Source: Hexactinellida sp. DTS-2022
Taxonomy: Eukaryota > Porifera > Hexactinellida
Assembly: GCA_028753945.1 (NCBI GenBank)
Contig: JAPNXP010000010.1
Coordinates: forward strand, 3,165,042-3,229,041
DNA: 64,000 nt
Reading direction: 5' to 3'
Positions 12,373-24,269 of this stretch are shown piece by piece. A program made the translations under genes and the position numbers. A model generated the notes under the pieces. That model searched no databases and was not told the origin of the DNA. It worked only from the letters and a program-made list of their open reading frames with translations. Position 1 is the first letter of the stretch. Every line of letters starts with the position of its first letter.

Positions 12373-15300
12373 CTAATTGGACTTCAATTTCTTTATCTTG
12401 CGCACATTATCACTGCAGGATGCTCCAAGTGCGTTCATGTTTTTTGTTTTATTAGACAAGATACAATTAGAGGCAACTGTAACTAGTTTCCGTAATATCT
12501 TCCATCCAACAATTTCACAACCGGGGCACGTATATGTCCATGTTTCGCTTTGATGAATTTCAACTAAAAGGATTGTTAATTCTACAAGTATTGGTAGAGA
12601 TGGTCCGATGAGGAACTCTTCCCATAATTCATGGCTATTCTCTATCTTTCTGAAGGTTGACCATATAATCAAGATGGCATCAATAACTTCATTTGAAGGC
12701 CATTTAAGTGATCCACGGTCAATAATTTGCACAAGCCTGTACTTTGAATCAGGAGCTTCTTCAACTTGCAAATCTTTTTCTTCTGTTAGAGCGAGACGGC
12801 ATTCACTGCAGTTTTGAGACTTCAGGAGATATTTATGAACCTCATAACCAGCTATGAATACGATAGATTGTAGAGTATTTACATCGGCGTCGATATCCTC
12901 AGTATCTTGTAGTTGTGATAGGTAGTGTTCCAAATTGAGTGAAGTGTCTACGTGATAGTCAAATGAAGAGAATGTATCTAAGAACTCTTTAATTGAGAAC
13001 GTATCCATCGACCATTTTCTGGGTATTAGTTTGATGATGTTAGACAGCTTGATTCTACGCTCAGTCTCCAATATTTGACAATATGTGATGTGGTAATGTC
13101 CCCCTGCCATCATTCGGTAAAGACCAAAGTGGTGTTCTAAGGGATCAGTTTGTAGGAAAGATGAAAGAACGAATGAAAATCCACGATTATGAGTTAAGTG
13201 GATTACAATTTTTGGTAAAGCCAGGCAAGAATGACGAAAACTAGTAAATGTCTGGGCACTCAGTTTGCCAGTTTTATCTGGAAAGGTTTTCCATCGTTCG
13301 AGCCAGTCGACAATTCTACCGAGATAATGAAATCTCGGATCGTTGTTAACTAATGGTAGAGATAGCTCATCATTCAATCTAATCCCTTTATCCGGGGTGT
13401 TGATATTGAAAATTTTCCAAACGTTTGAGATAATTGTAACGAAATCTGCTGTATCGGATTTAAACTTGAGCAGTGAAGAATTCTGAATTGTTAGTGGAGC
13501 AGCGGTTGATTCAGTTAAAACGCGATGAGCTAAACTAACATTTTGGCGTTCTAAACTTGATGACCAGCATGATTTTGCTGTAAGACAGGGGTCGGCAACC
13601 CTAGGCACGCGTGCCACTTATGGCACGCGAAGTATTTCTCCACGGCACGCTAAGTGATTTTACTCAAACTCTTCCTTGTCGACGATTTTCAGTTTTCTCT
13701 GTTTTTTGCCAACCTGACACATTAGTTTTAACTCCAAAAAGTGTTATTACTTGTCATTAAATACATAAGACGGATGGACAAAGATTATCATGGATAAATT
13801 GTCACTTCCTGAAAAAAATTTCCCCACCATGGGATGGAATTAGTAATAAGTAGAGAATAAGTGCTGAACTGTTTCAACGAGGTTTAAGCAGATACGACTG
13901 GAAAAGAACTGATTAGTCGGGTTGGAGGTCAGTCATGAGAGGAAGAAAGTATCAGGCCAAATATTCTCTGCATAAATGGTGCTAGAACCATTTTCCATGG
14001 AATATTGTTCCTTAGACCATTTTTTCATGTAATTTAGGTCTCCGGAACTATTCTTTCGGGTAATTTGCTCCGAGTTCCCATTATTCCATGGAAAAATGGT
14101 CCTATGACCAAAATTCAATGAAATACTGGTCCCATCGTGGGACGAAAAATTTCATACCTGGACCATTTTCCATCGAATATTGGCCCACCGAACCAAATTA
14201 TCTGGGTAAAATTGGTACGGGGACAATTTTTGGGACAAATTTTCCAGTGACAGAACTATGAGGATTATATTTGGCACGGAAGGTGATAAATATGTTGACA
14301 TTATAGGTAAACTGGCACACTTCATTCAAAAGGTTGCCGGCCCCTGCTGTAAGACGATGAGCGAGTTTTGCTACAGAGTACTGTTCACTTCGATACATTA
14401 GACGAATGTCTTCGAATAGTGCTTTGCTGTTGTTGGAGAAATCGTCAAAGCTGGGATAAAGAAAAGTACGGTTGTAATCATGCTGATTCAACCAATTATT
14501 TCGAATGCTCTTTAATATATGTACAAAATCGAAAAGTAGCACTATTGACTTCTCCGGATTGAAAGGATGAGGAACAATAGTCTCTAATAAACCAGTTGGT
14601 GAAAATAACTTGAAGAGAGAAACATTCATAGGATAATTATCCGTGCAAATGACCTCAACCATTAGATTGGAATTTTCAATATCATTAATAACGGACTTGA
14701 TTATTGGATACAGTTCAGAAGCTGATGATTTAGAACAAGGAAGTAGTCAAACAACGGTTGACCATTTCTTGTATAAGCTTGAAACCATTATCGCGAAAAC
14801 GGTTTTCGCAGGATTGTCTGGTTGCATAGATGAACCGATTATCTTTCCACCTTTATAGGTATACTCCGATTTTACATGGACTTCATCCATCTGCAGTATC
14901 ACACTCCGTTCCATATTATTGAAATCTAAGGTGGATTGTTGAAGAAAACGTGTGAATTCACTGTCTAAACCAATATTGGAGTATAGTCGTTGAACAGTTG
15001 AATGATGCGGTAAAGAAATATAATCCAGAGATTGAAGATATCGGTAACATGCTGGCGAAATTAGCTGACACTGTAATGACATTACCAGAGTAATTAGATT
15101 ATACCTCCGATGATTTTTTGGGTACAAGAAGGTTTTCCAATTGGTTAAATATGAATTGTAGATGCGGTAAAATATTTGATCGATTGGTATTATCAGGGAC
15201 TAGTTGGACGAAATCATTCTCTTTCTCAAGATTACTAACTGCAGTACGTAGCTGATTGGTTGCATTAGTTATTAGCTGTGGAAGAGATTTAGGGTTTTGT

Positions 15301-16004
15301 GAAGATACTTCTTCAACGTTCTCCAATTTCTCTAGAATATCCTCGATTTGTCTAACATCAGTTATCGTATTAAGAGCGAGTTTAACTTGTTGGTTGTTTG
15401 CAAATGCTTTGACAACTAAAGATTCATTGATGGAGAGGGAATATTCAATGATTGGTATCGAATCCAAAATCTTTGGCTTGATGAAATATATCATAGTTTC
15501 ACTAGAAGCCCATAACAACCAACCCTTCGGCAATCTTGCAGGATTTATTTTAACTCGCAAGTCTTGTAGCGTTAGTAGACGAAACTTAACATTCTCTGTT
15601 TCACGTTGTTCCAGACTTTGCTGAAGAACCATTGAAAAGAAGTTCTGATCCTTGGTACCTTTGTCCAATCGGGTTAGAGATTTAGTAGAGGTGGAAGACA
15701 AATATGATGGGCAATTAGGCAAAAACAGAGGCACAGCGTCTTTCCGAAGTTTAGGGACTTCTCGTTTTTGTGTCGTAAATGTACCATCTGCTTGTAGAAT
15801 CGAATAGGTAGTTTCGATGTCCACTTCAGAGAAATGTTTTGCACAAACATGTATATTCAGTAAGTCTTCGACTCCTTCTCTACAAAGTGCCTTCAGCCAC
15901 TGCTGAATTAGCTCAGGTGGTCCTCTCGGGAGTTTAAAAACTGGTGTATAGGATTCGCCGGCGTAGTTGCTTCTACATCCAGGTGCTGAACACATATTAG
16001 GCAT
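12373..16004 (-). pseudogene. P2 transposase (THAP domain), three defects
   Basis: The start is the ATG at 16004 (MPNMCSAPGCRSNYAGESYT), with the rest of the THAP finger at CAKHF. The first frame runs to 15099. A one-base shift near 15110 (LVPKK to PKNHRRYN) moves to the frame 15127-14747, which carries VILQMDEVHVKSE (first Asp). A TGA at 14747-14749, most simply a mutated CGA Arg codon, separates this from the same frame continuing at 14662 with VICTDNYPMNVSLFKLF (second Asp). The hAT MITE 13586-14346 then interrupts at RLTA; the frame resumes with KSCWSSSLERQNV and runs to 12373, including DPLEHHFGLYRMMAGGHYHI (catalytic Glu region). With these three defects discounted the domain order is complete, so the element died fairly recently. 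Confidence 0.9.
13586..14346. mobile_element. hAT MITE inserted in P2 transposase
   Basis: The termini CAGGGGTCGGCAACC and GGTTGCCGGCCCCTG are inverted. The 8-bp duplication CTGTAAGA flanks it at 13578-13585 and 14347-14354. Removing one copy reconnects the P2 transposase frame. The body repeats GGAACCATTTTTCCATGG-like motifs in both orientations (about 13960-14180). Confidence 0.92.
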
Positions 16005-16389
16005 AGCAATCTAGTTGGAAATTATTGAAGGAAATATGAAAATAAATAAAGAATAATAGCATACAGAACTCAAGATGTAAGCGAAAAGTTGGTATACTAC
16101 ATAGCAAGTATCAAACTAAATAACAAACTGAAAGCACTGAGTAGTGAGTGTATAGTAATCGAACTTGCAATATAATGTACAATTTCTATACTAATACCAA
16201 AACAATAATAAAATATTATGGTTGGACACAAATTATTATAATTACCCACAATATTTCTAACGAGGAAATTTATATAGGTTGCCATTTATACCATTTATGG
16301 GCCAGTAGTATAATGGACTTCGGACACATCCATGGTCCAAAATTATCAAGTTGTGAACAGGCCTTTTATAACGAAGGTCACGGGTCTAC

Positions 16390-16552
16390 ATATAAGTTAT
16401 TTCTTAATTTTTGGTTCATTAGGAACTTACTAGACTGTTATTTTGTGGAATAGTTGAATAAACCTATTTTGTTACTCAAATAAATATTTACACTACATGT
16501 ATATCTCCCAGCACCTTTTCTAATGTAATCTAAGAGAATGGCAGTGTATTTT
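16390..16552. other. Spacer between P2 and a MITE
   Basis: Short AT-rich sequence; nothing recognised. Confidence 0.4.
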
Positions 16553-16894
16553 TAGGGCTGAAACGAATATTCGAAATGAAACGAACGAATATTCGTTCGT
16601 TTGGATGACTAGGCATTAGATCATTTTCAATACACAAAATACATTGAACATAGGTTTATAGTAATTTTACAATGGTTTAATAATAATTACAAAGTGTATT
16701 AGACACTAGTTAGCTAATAATCGCTTAGTTTAGGTAGGAACTTATATTTACGATCACTCCAAGCTAAACAAAAGTCATGTTGTTGTCCAAAAGTAGTCAA
16801 CGAATCCGTTTCAAACTAATATTCGTTTGGAAACGAACGAATTCAATCATTTCGAACGAATATTCGAATTTTCGGAATATTAATTTTAGCCCTA
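16553..16894. mobile_element. hAT-type MITE of the AACGAATATTCG family
   Basis: The termini (T)AGGGCTGAAACGAATATTCG and AATTTTAGCCCTA are inverted. CGAACGAATATTCG palindromic motifs recur near both ends. The flanks TGTATTTT and TATTTTTT agree at only part of 8 positions. It is the same family as 31601-32009, which has a perfect duplication. Confidence 0.75.
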
Positions 16895-17159
16895 TATTTT
16901 TTATAACAAAAAATCACTCTTGCGAAGCAGGACTTATATTGAAAAAGTGTTGGCTGATATTTAGTGAAGTAAGCCAAATTGGAAATGTGCCAAATAGACT
17001 ATAGTGTATTTGATGATGTTTTCATTGAGGAATTGTATGCTATTCTTACACAACTAAATGTAGACACTGACAGACTTTTGTGACATCCTAAAATGAGTAA
17101 AACAAAACAAACAAACAAACAAACAAACAAATTAACTAATTCAGAATGCTAGCAAACAG
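16895..17159. repeat. AT-rich spacer with (AAAC)n
   Basis: A short CAAA/AAAC microsatellite lies at about 17100-17128. No gene. Confidence 0.5.
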
Positions 17160-17940
17160 CATTCCTTGAACATATGGCTACAATGATCTTATTCTTGTTG
17201 CCGATTGCTATTCATAAGGATAATATAACTTCTGATCCCCAGGTAACGTATCACTGTCGATAGTGTGTATTGTTCCCCTTCTTGCTGAATATTCTGATTT
17301 GATTCTTACTCCAGTCAGCTACAATGATATTCCCCAATCTGCTGTCTAGTGAGAATAATTTCACTTTCTGGTATCAAACACCTCTCCAGCTCTCCTTCTA
17401 GCGATAATATCTGTCGAGGGAAAGGAGGATACCTACCAAACATTAGATACACACTGTTTATGTGAGTTTGATGCTGTAAGTTTGTGTTGGATTTGATTTG
17501 GGAAGTTTCAAGTTTAATTCTTTTGCGCAATTTGAGATTGTTATCAAACACAATAACTAATTTGTTCTCATTCTCACATACGTAAATATTTGTTTTTGAT
17601 CAGTGTCGATCCCCCAGACTCTCTTCTCTGTTTGAACTGACTTCACAGATTCATTGTTTGATTTTCTTATCTTCACTAACTGGTCTTGAGCTGATACGAA
17701 AATATATTCGTCTGTCAGAGGCTCAGAGCTATGAGAGTAGGAGATCAGCTGTTTGTATCTTGTAGAGATGGTTACTATCCTCAGTGAATACTTGAATTGT
17801 GTTACCTTCCCAATCAGCAACAAATATGTTACGAGTTTTGTTGTCAATCGCTATTTGTCTCGGATTCTTAATTAATGTCACCAGGCCCTGTCCCTTCACG
17901 GGACCAAACAGGATTCATATTCGGAGGATAGTCCTGTTTC
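17160..17940 (-). pseudogene. NHL-repeat (TRIM/NHL-like) coding remnant
   Basis: NHL repeats form beta-propellers in TRIM2/3/71-like and related proteins. On the minus strand about three to four repeat blades are legible: NPRQIAIDNKTRNIFVADW with GNTIQVF (about 17870-17780), KRVWGIDTDQKQIFTYVCE (about 17640-17560), a central segment with VFDNNLKLRKRIKL, and RLGNIIVADWSKNQIRIFSK (about 17350-17285), then IAIGNKNKIIVA near 17190. The frame changes at least three times and there are stops, so this is a dead copy or a mixture of decayed exons. It could be a pseudogene of a host TRIM-like gene or part of a mobile element; no RING, B-box or coiled coil is visible nearby. Confidence 0.65.
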
Positions 17941-18407
17941 GACATATTTTGAGTACCGTCGTATTTTGAGTACTTTTCAGTACCCAAACCATGGATAACC
18001 AAATATCGACGTATTTTGAGTACTGTCGTATTTTGCATATTTATTATATTTTTCCTATTCTATTCTATCTATTCTATTTTCTATTAGTATTTTTTCTATT
18101 AAAAATTATGCTGTGATATTTTGAAGCGCTCTGATAGACTGAGACGCTACTATAAATGCAATTTCCTACTCATTTACAATTTATCTTAAATTATTTTAGA
18201 TAATATTTCTTTCTCCTCCAGGTATCTTTCAAAGTATTGTAATGTACTATTCCATACGGTCTGAACATGTTTACTGAATAATACCATCCGATCAGATTTA
18301 AAAAATGTGGAATACTAAACCCAACTCAAAACAAAACATAATTACGACATATATCATATATGCTTATACATATACTATATAACAAGGTTTGCAATACGAA
18401 ATCAGCG
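17941..18407. other. AT-rich spacer with short repeats
   Basis: It holds two copies of a GTCGTATTTTGAGTAC motif near 17950-18030 and otherwise AT-rich sequence. No gene recognised. Confidence 0.4.
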
Positions 18408-19359
18408 CACTGGCGCCCAACTTGCCATTCTGGGATGGGGCCCCCATCTCGAGATTTTTCCTGGGATGGGAATGTATGGATTCCCATCCCGAGAATCTGT
18501 CGAATGGAGGAAATCTGCGATTACCTACAAACACAATTAAGGAGATGGAATGTCGATTTCAGGAAATCAACTATGGCAACATTTAATCTATTACTATTTC
18601 TAAATATACTGTAAGATGCTATCTATTTAAATCCGAAAGAAAAATTTAATTCTGACATTTCTTTAACCTTTTGACGCCACTAGAGGTCAAAATCGCAGAC
18701 ATTTTGAAAAAATAATCCGCAAAATTTCCTGGGAGTGACCTTTGAATACCATAGCATATCTCAAATGCATAAGTCGTGGAGCGAAATCTTTCCCTAAAAA
18801 ATGATCCTTATTAGTTGTTCTTGTGATTATGCCGTGTCGATTTTCAACTTTAATACAAAGTTATTGAGTTAATAATTATATAATGCCAAAATTCTCATAA
18901 AATCGAGTTATTATTTGAAAATCTATAGAATAAAGAATTTAATCTATATCGTAAATTCTGTGCGGCATAATTACTTCTAATAATATAGTAGAGTTAAACT
19001 TGCACTTATAATAGAACTTCCGCCAAATAGAGTAAATAGCTAGAATTTATATTGACGAGTATGGATTCATTATTAGGCTATTTTAAACTATTGATATCTA
19101 ATTTAAATTTTCAATTTAGAGAATTGTGGTTATGCTGTTATATATAACATAGGCGTAGCACGCGGTCCGGCTGGTCCGGCGCCGGACCAGTTTTAATTTA
19201 TTCTACTATATTATATAGGAGGGTCCGGTTATGGCCGGACCACTTTAACTGTTTGGCCGGAGAGTTTTCAGAGCCGTGCGACGCCCGTGTTTCCTATTAA
19301 ATATTAGCACAAATCAAGTGAGTCCCCATCCCGACATTTTGGAAACTTGGGCGCCACTG
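18408..19359. mobile_element. MITE with GGCGCCCAA ends and CAGCG duplication
   Basis: The termini CACTGGCGCCCAACTTGCCA and, inverted, CAGTGGCGCCCAAGTTTCCA are followed inward by ATGTCGGGATGGGG-like sequence on both sides. CAGCG (18403-18407 and 19360-19364) flanks the element; the match does not extend to 8 bp. A GC-rich nested insert at about 19150-19290 has GGTCCGGC/GCCGGACC palindromes and GCGTAGCACGCG / GTGCGACGCCC ends. No transposase. Confidence 0.7.
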
Positions 19360-20313
19360 CAGCGGAAATGTATTACAAATACACTATATTAATGATACAA
19401 TTTACAAAAGCATATAAATACAAAATTAATGGCTAGAGGGAAGAATTATTAGTTAGCCTGTAAATACACACAACTTAGACAGGACACATATACAACAGCT
19501 TCACTATACCAGTACCGCAATAACCTAGCTGATAATACTCTCCTAATCCTAAGCTGGTGGTGAATTCCAGATAGCAGGTACACTTATAGCGTACCTATTG
19601 TAATTATAATACTAAACTATATAAACCAGACACATACAATTAAAATAATTAATTAATTACATATCAACTGATATTATTTGTGTTTCGTCCCGGCTTGGAC
19701 TCGTCAGTTTCGTTGCCTTTCCCTCAATACACTTTAGATGGTTTAGTGTTCTGTCGCGTTTTCGCCACTGGGGATTTGCTGTTGCAGGTCGCGTTTCCAT
19801 TATCTGGGCTCACCATGATAGGGACTGCGTTGCCTGAATAGTCTCGGACAGAGGTCCCCACAAGGTCGATGTACCTTGCCTTTGAGCGCTTTCGAAAACA
19901 GGAGGAGTTATTCAGACGAGTGCAGTGTGTAGTATACTGTATTGACTGTTCCGATGAATGAAGAATTGGGGTATAATTCGAGTGGTAATTCGCATATGCT
20001 GTCAAATTTATAGAATTGGTTGTCAAGGCGAATTAGTGAGTAAAAGTGATTTGAGAGATGGATCGAGAGGATGGCTAACTCGTACCGCAATAGATCCCAA
20101 TTTCAATGGTGAGAAGTGGAGGGATAGAATCAAATTGGTTGGAGCTTATTTCAAACTTATCGGTCTGTCTACAACCACATTTATTGCATTTCGATTGGAG
20201 TAGTTTGGACATATTGAATGCTTGATGTTAGTGATAACAGAACCGATTATTCCAAGAATACAGGTCCAAGTGAATGTGCTATGACATTGATGGCAGTAAA
20301 AGGTGGATGTGTA
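19360..20313. repeat. Region containing one arm of an inverted duplication
   Basis: About 19780-19900 (minus) carries a roughly 110-bp segment that reappears in the opposite orientation at about 20880-20995. Both include AGGCAAGGTACATC and GGTGAGCCCAGATAATGGAA. On the minus strand the translation contains SKARYIDLVGTSVRDYSGNA; the other copy is shifted or stopped. The function is unknown and no family is recognised. Confidence 0.55.
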
Positions 20314-20745
20314 CAGTAGCGGATCCAGGGGGGGGGATGGGGGGGATACATCCCCCCCACCAGATTTTTAAGATATATAATTTAGGTAAAACTAATCAAT
20401 AAACTCAATCAAAGCAGATGTTATTCGAACTTTGGTACTGTTCATACTTATATACCTATTATTACATGCGGTTATTCTCACTAGTATTCTGCAATTTAGA
20501 TATTATATTAGTAGATCTCGTAGACCCTCTACATTATATGTACCTCACTTACTTCGACTGATTTTGGTAAATATCTTTTTAATTTATAACCGTTGTACCT
20601 TTATTCGAACTCGAGATATAGATATTTGAGCCCATCTTAGTCAAAATAATTCCAGGGTGGGTAAACACCCCTGAACCCCCTGAGTGATCGCGAGCTATGC
20701 GCGCTCTAGATCCCCCCCCACCAGAAATTTCTGGATCCGCCCCTG
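20314..20745. mobile_element. hAT-like MITE, GGCGGATCC family
   Basis: The termini CAGTAGCGGATCCAGG and CTGGATCCGCCCCTG are inverted. A perfect 8-bp duplication GATGTGTA flanks it (20306-20313 and 20746-20753). G-run/C-run stretches lie just inside both ends, as in its relative at 6231-6665. The short frames inside are not convincing genes. Confidence 0.88.
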
Positions 20746-20753
20746 GATGTGTA

Positions 20754-22154
20754 TGCTCTGGAACAATGGTAAATTTCATAAATATTATGACCTAGGGACA
20801 CCAGCAACTGCGACAACTTCTATGGTACCGTCAATAGCGTATTTTACCTATTACACTCTTCTGACTAATTCTTCAATTCGAAAGCAATCAAAGGCAAGGT
20901 ACATCAAACCATGTGGGGACCTCTGCTCGGGGTTATTCAGGCAACGCAATCCCAATCATGGTGAGCCCAGATAATGGAAACGCGACCTGCAACGCAACAC
21001 GTTTTTATCTTTCTACGTTTAGGAAAGCGCATTCTAATTCTTCCGTTTATCCATTCATACTCTCAATAAAAATAGAATAGGCAATATAGAAGAAAATACA
21101 TACAAACTGGTTTTTTGTTACAAAGAAATATAATACCTATATAATTTACTAACACTACACTAGGTACAACCGCTAGGAACGACATTAACAAATAATTGTT
21201 ATATAGCGCTGTCGTATGCCATAAAAGAGAGTTATTAATTTACTACGTATGCCTCGCTATAGTTTGCTGGTTTTGGGGAGTAATGAGATAATAACTAGAC
21301 AAAATTTCTATTTATTTCAGTTAGCTAAGTTAAGACTCTCGTTGTGTCATCATAGTTGTATTAAACCTTATGTTTAATACAAACCCTCAGTCTCATGTAA
21401 TGGCTAAATTTCCTGAACCTAGTTCCCGCTAATTGTGTCAAGAGATAAGTTAGGTCTCTCAGGTAAGCTTAAACCATCGCTCAATCCTTAGGCTCGCGGT
21501 TGGGGAAAGGTACAGAGTGTGTTCCAAGTGCACTCACAGCGAAAATACTATTAGCTAGGTGCAGCTCTGAGAGACCAACCTACTATATATTCATTAATCA
21601 ATTAATTAATTAACACAGAAGACTACTTCACTGCTTAATCAATTATCTTTTCATATAGCTTACTAACAGGCAGTTATCAAGACATTTTATCTTTTTACTC
21701 TGCGAGAAGAATCAAGTTTGAACATTGTATAAGCCAGAACAAGTAGTCCCGTCCGGAATTTGTGTATTTTGATGGATTAGTTTTTATATCATTTATAAGT
21801 TAATTATGTGGTATATTGATTACATCTTTCTGAAACGGTAACTCTGATATTTATTTAAAAAATATAACAACTCATAATTTGTTGGCTAATCATATTAACA
21901 GGGTGATAAAAGTATATTTAAAAAATATAAATTGCTTTATTTAGACAGAATTTTTCCAAAAGCAATAAAAAATTAAAAATATAATCAGGGAGTAAGGTAT
22001 GTATTATAGCCAAACAAAGTGGTGAGAGATAAATAAGATATAAACTAGTAGTTAGATAATTAGATATCGTATTACATATTAAGCTTTTTGAATTCCAGAA
22101 TGTGTGTAGTTGTCCCAAATTACACAAGTTTCATAAACTTCCAGAATATGTGTA
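20754..22154. other. No gene seen, second arm of the inverted duplication at 20880-20995
   Basis: Besides that arm, the region is AT-rich. A 20-bp hairpin CATAGTTGTATTAAACCTTA / TGTTTAATACAA lies near 21350. No motif-bearing frame is present. Confidence 0.4.
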
Positions 22155-23393
22155 CAGTCGAACCTACCCTATACGGGCATCCTCGTCCGGAGGGTGCCCG
22201 GATCTTAGAATTTGCCCGGATCTCGGAAATAACCATAAATTTTATTGCATAATCAACTAGTGTTTATGGTCTGATGCAGTGATGTTTTCCAGGGGGAACG
22301 CGGGGGAACGCCGTTCCCCCACTATTTTTGCTGGGGGAACGCCGTTTCCCCAATGGCATTAATGTTTTCCATAGGGAACGCGGGGAAACGCCGTTCTCCC
22401 ACTATTTTCTCTGGGGGAACATCGTTTCCCAATGAGAAAATTCAAGCCCGGAGGGAACAGCGTTCCCCTAAAGATCACTCAGTTGTACAACTGTTTGTTT
22501 ACGTGTTGTTTGAACTTTGATGTCTTTTTTAATCAGACGAGACCGTCAATCTAGGGCTCAACGAGGGTTTGTTAATAACATACTTAACAAGAATGAAATA
22601 GAATAGTTAAATTATATGATGCTTTGTTTAATACTAGTGTCATCAATTGTTAAAGGGAGCGAAGCTCCTGTTTAGCCTAGTTTAGAAGTTTTGTATAGGA
22701 TGTCTTTATTAAGTTCGTCAATAAGCTCCAAACTTACTTTACACTTGCTGGAAGATCATGATTAGTCGTTGAGAATTAAATTTGGAAGATTATATGGTAT
22801 ATACTTGTCAGGAAAGTCAAAATTTCCCAAATGCAACCCCTGCAGGTTGCAAAATTGGGCAAACAAAATAAGTGCCTCAAATTCACTCATATTCCTAACC
22901 ACTTTTGGATTTAGACCAATTAGAATGACTCACAACAGTACACACTCGAAAATTCGCAATTCTGCAAATTTTAATTTTATTGATCATATATGGTCATGTG
23001 GATGTTTCCAATTTTGATTTTCATGAGCGTTCCCCCACTTCAAAAATTGGCAAAACATCACTGGTCTGATGTCTCCAAAACTATTGCCGAGGGGGACTCT
23101 AGCCTGATGCACATCCTCCGATCATCGAAACTTGGTATAACTTTACACAAGGAGTTCATAAATTTCGAAAATGAATTGCATATAAAGTAGCGAAATTTCC
23201 ATATGGCCAAATCCAAACCAATATTTACTGCCCAGATGAGGATGGTTTACTTTTAGTAACATGTTTGACAATCAAATCTGCAAAGATAAACCAAAATTTG
23301 GGGCTAATAACTAAAAAACGGCGACTTAATTTTGAACTTATACAAAAGTGTTGCCCGGTTGAAGGAAGTGTCAGGATCTTGGAGGTTTGAATG
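22155..23393. mobile_element. Tigger/pogo-type MITE (CAGTCGAACCT family)
   Basis: Bounded by TA. The left end is CAGTCGAACCTACCCTATAC; the right end is the complement of CATTCAAACCTCCAAGATCC. It is the same family as the shorter 52697-52930 copy (GTCCGGAGGGTGC, GCCCGGAT.. motifs). About 790 bp of its length is a nested hAT MITE. Confidence 0.85.
22277..23063. mobile_element. hAT MITE with GGGGGAACGCCGTTCCCC repeats
   Basis: The termini CAGTGATGTTTTCC and, inverted, CAGTGATGTTTTGCC. The 8-bp duplication GTCTGATG is at 22269-22276 and 23064-23071. GGGGGAACGCCGTTCCCC-type palindromes repeat through 22290-22470. Confidence 0.9.
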
Positions 23394-23404
23394 TACTTCC
23401 CAGA

Positions 23405-23880
23405 CAAGGTTTTACAAATATCGATATCGTGAAATAACCCCGATATCGATACAAGGGTTGCATACAGGTTTTTAGGTCAGGGGGGGGGCAAATGGGGTTG
23501 GTTAAAGAAATAAGGGGGGCAAAGCCTATCCAACAAGGGGGAATTAGGCAGCCCAGGGGGGCAAAAGGAAACCCAGGGGGGACGAAAGCCCCCCCCGCCC
23601 CCCCCCTCTAAATGCAGCCCAGGATACGATATATCGGAAAATCATCGAAATCGATTAATATCGCGATATCTTTTAAAAACATCGGAAATATCGGGAAATA
23701 TCGTGAAAATATCGGGAAATATCGGAAAATATTGGGGAATATCGGAAAATATCGTGAAAATATCGGAGTATATTCGGAATTATTGGATATTTTCCGATAT
23801 AAAAAAAAATATCGCGATAAATTCTTTGGAAATTTCCGATATCGATACTACCGATAAATATATTTCGATGTCAATCCTTG
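23405..23880. repeat. ATATCGGGAAATATCGG tandem repeat, probable MITE
   Basis: AATATCGATATCGTGAAATA on the left is mirrored by TTCCGATATCGATACT on the right; the middle (about 23630-23800) is a degenerate tandem array of ATATCGGGAAA/ATATCGTGAAA. A G-rich/C-rich insert (about 23460-23620) interrupts it. The protein frames here are translations of the array. Confidence 0.65.
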
Positions 23881-24269
23881 TCCCAGATTACACAAGTTTC
23901 ATAAACTTCCAGAATTAGTGCACTTGTCCCAAATTACGTTTTAAAATTCATGACAGTTTTGTGCTACAATGATTTACAACCTACACCTACAAATACCACA
24001 TGAAATATGTAATTACAGCTATAATGGATTCACAGAAAGATATTATATTAAATTAATTTAACAGATCCAAAAAGAACAGGAGGGGAAAATGAGCATGATG
24101 GAAGAGACATGTAAAGATGATTGATGAACATAAAGAGTTTGTGGATAAGAAAGGGCGGGTGGGAAATCGAGAGAAAGCAATTTAAAAAAATCATATAATT
24201 AAAACAAATGATACAGTACATATTGGATATAGTGATAATGGTGGGGACACGGGATTTTTGGTCAAATTA

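Larger units (their letters stand above)
12150..16382 (-). mobile_element. P element P2 (THAP type), complete ends
   Basis: The inverted ends start CGTGACTTTCGTTATAAAAG (left) and CGTGACCTTCGTTATAAAAG (right, complement) and stay nearly identical for about 75 bp, including TTTTGGACCATGGATG. It is flanked by the 7-bp duplication GGTCTAC (12143-12149 and 16383-16389). P elements normally duplicate 8 bp. The transposase is on the minus strand and a hAT MITE sits inside it. Length is about 4.2 kb, or 3.5 kb without the insert. Confidence 0.92.

Noticed and set aside
15256-15624. 122-codon plus-strand frame
   Set aside because: Antisense shadow of the P2 transposase.
23612-23918. Lys/Ile/Gly-rich frames
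   Set aside because: Translations of the ATATCGGGAAA array.
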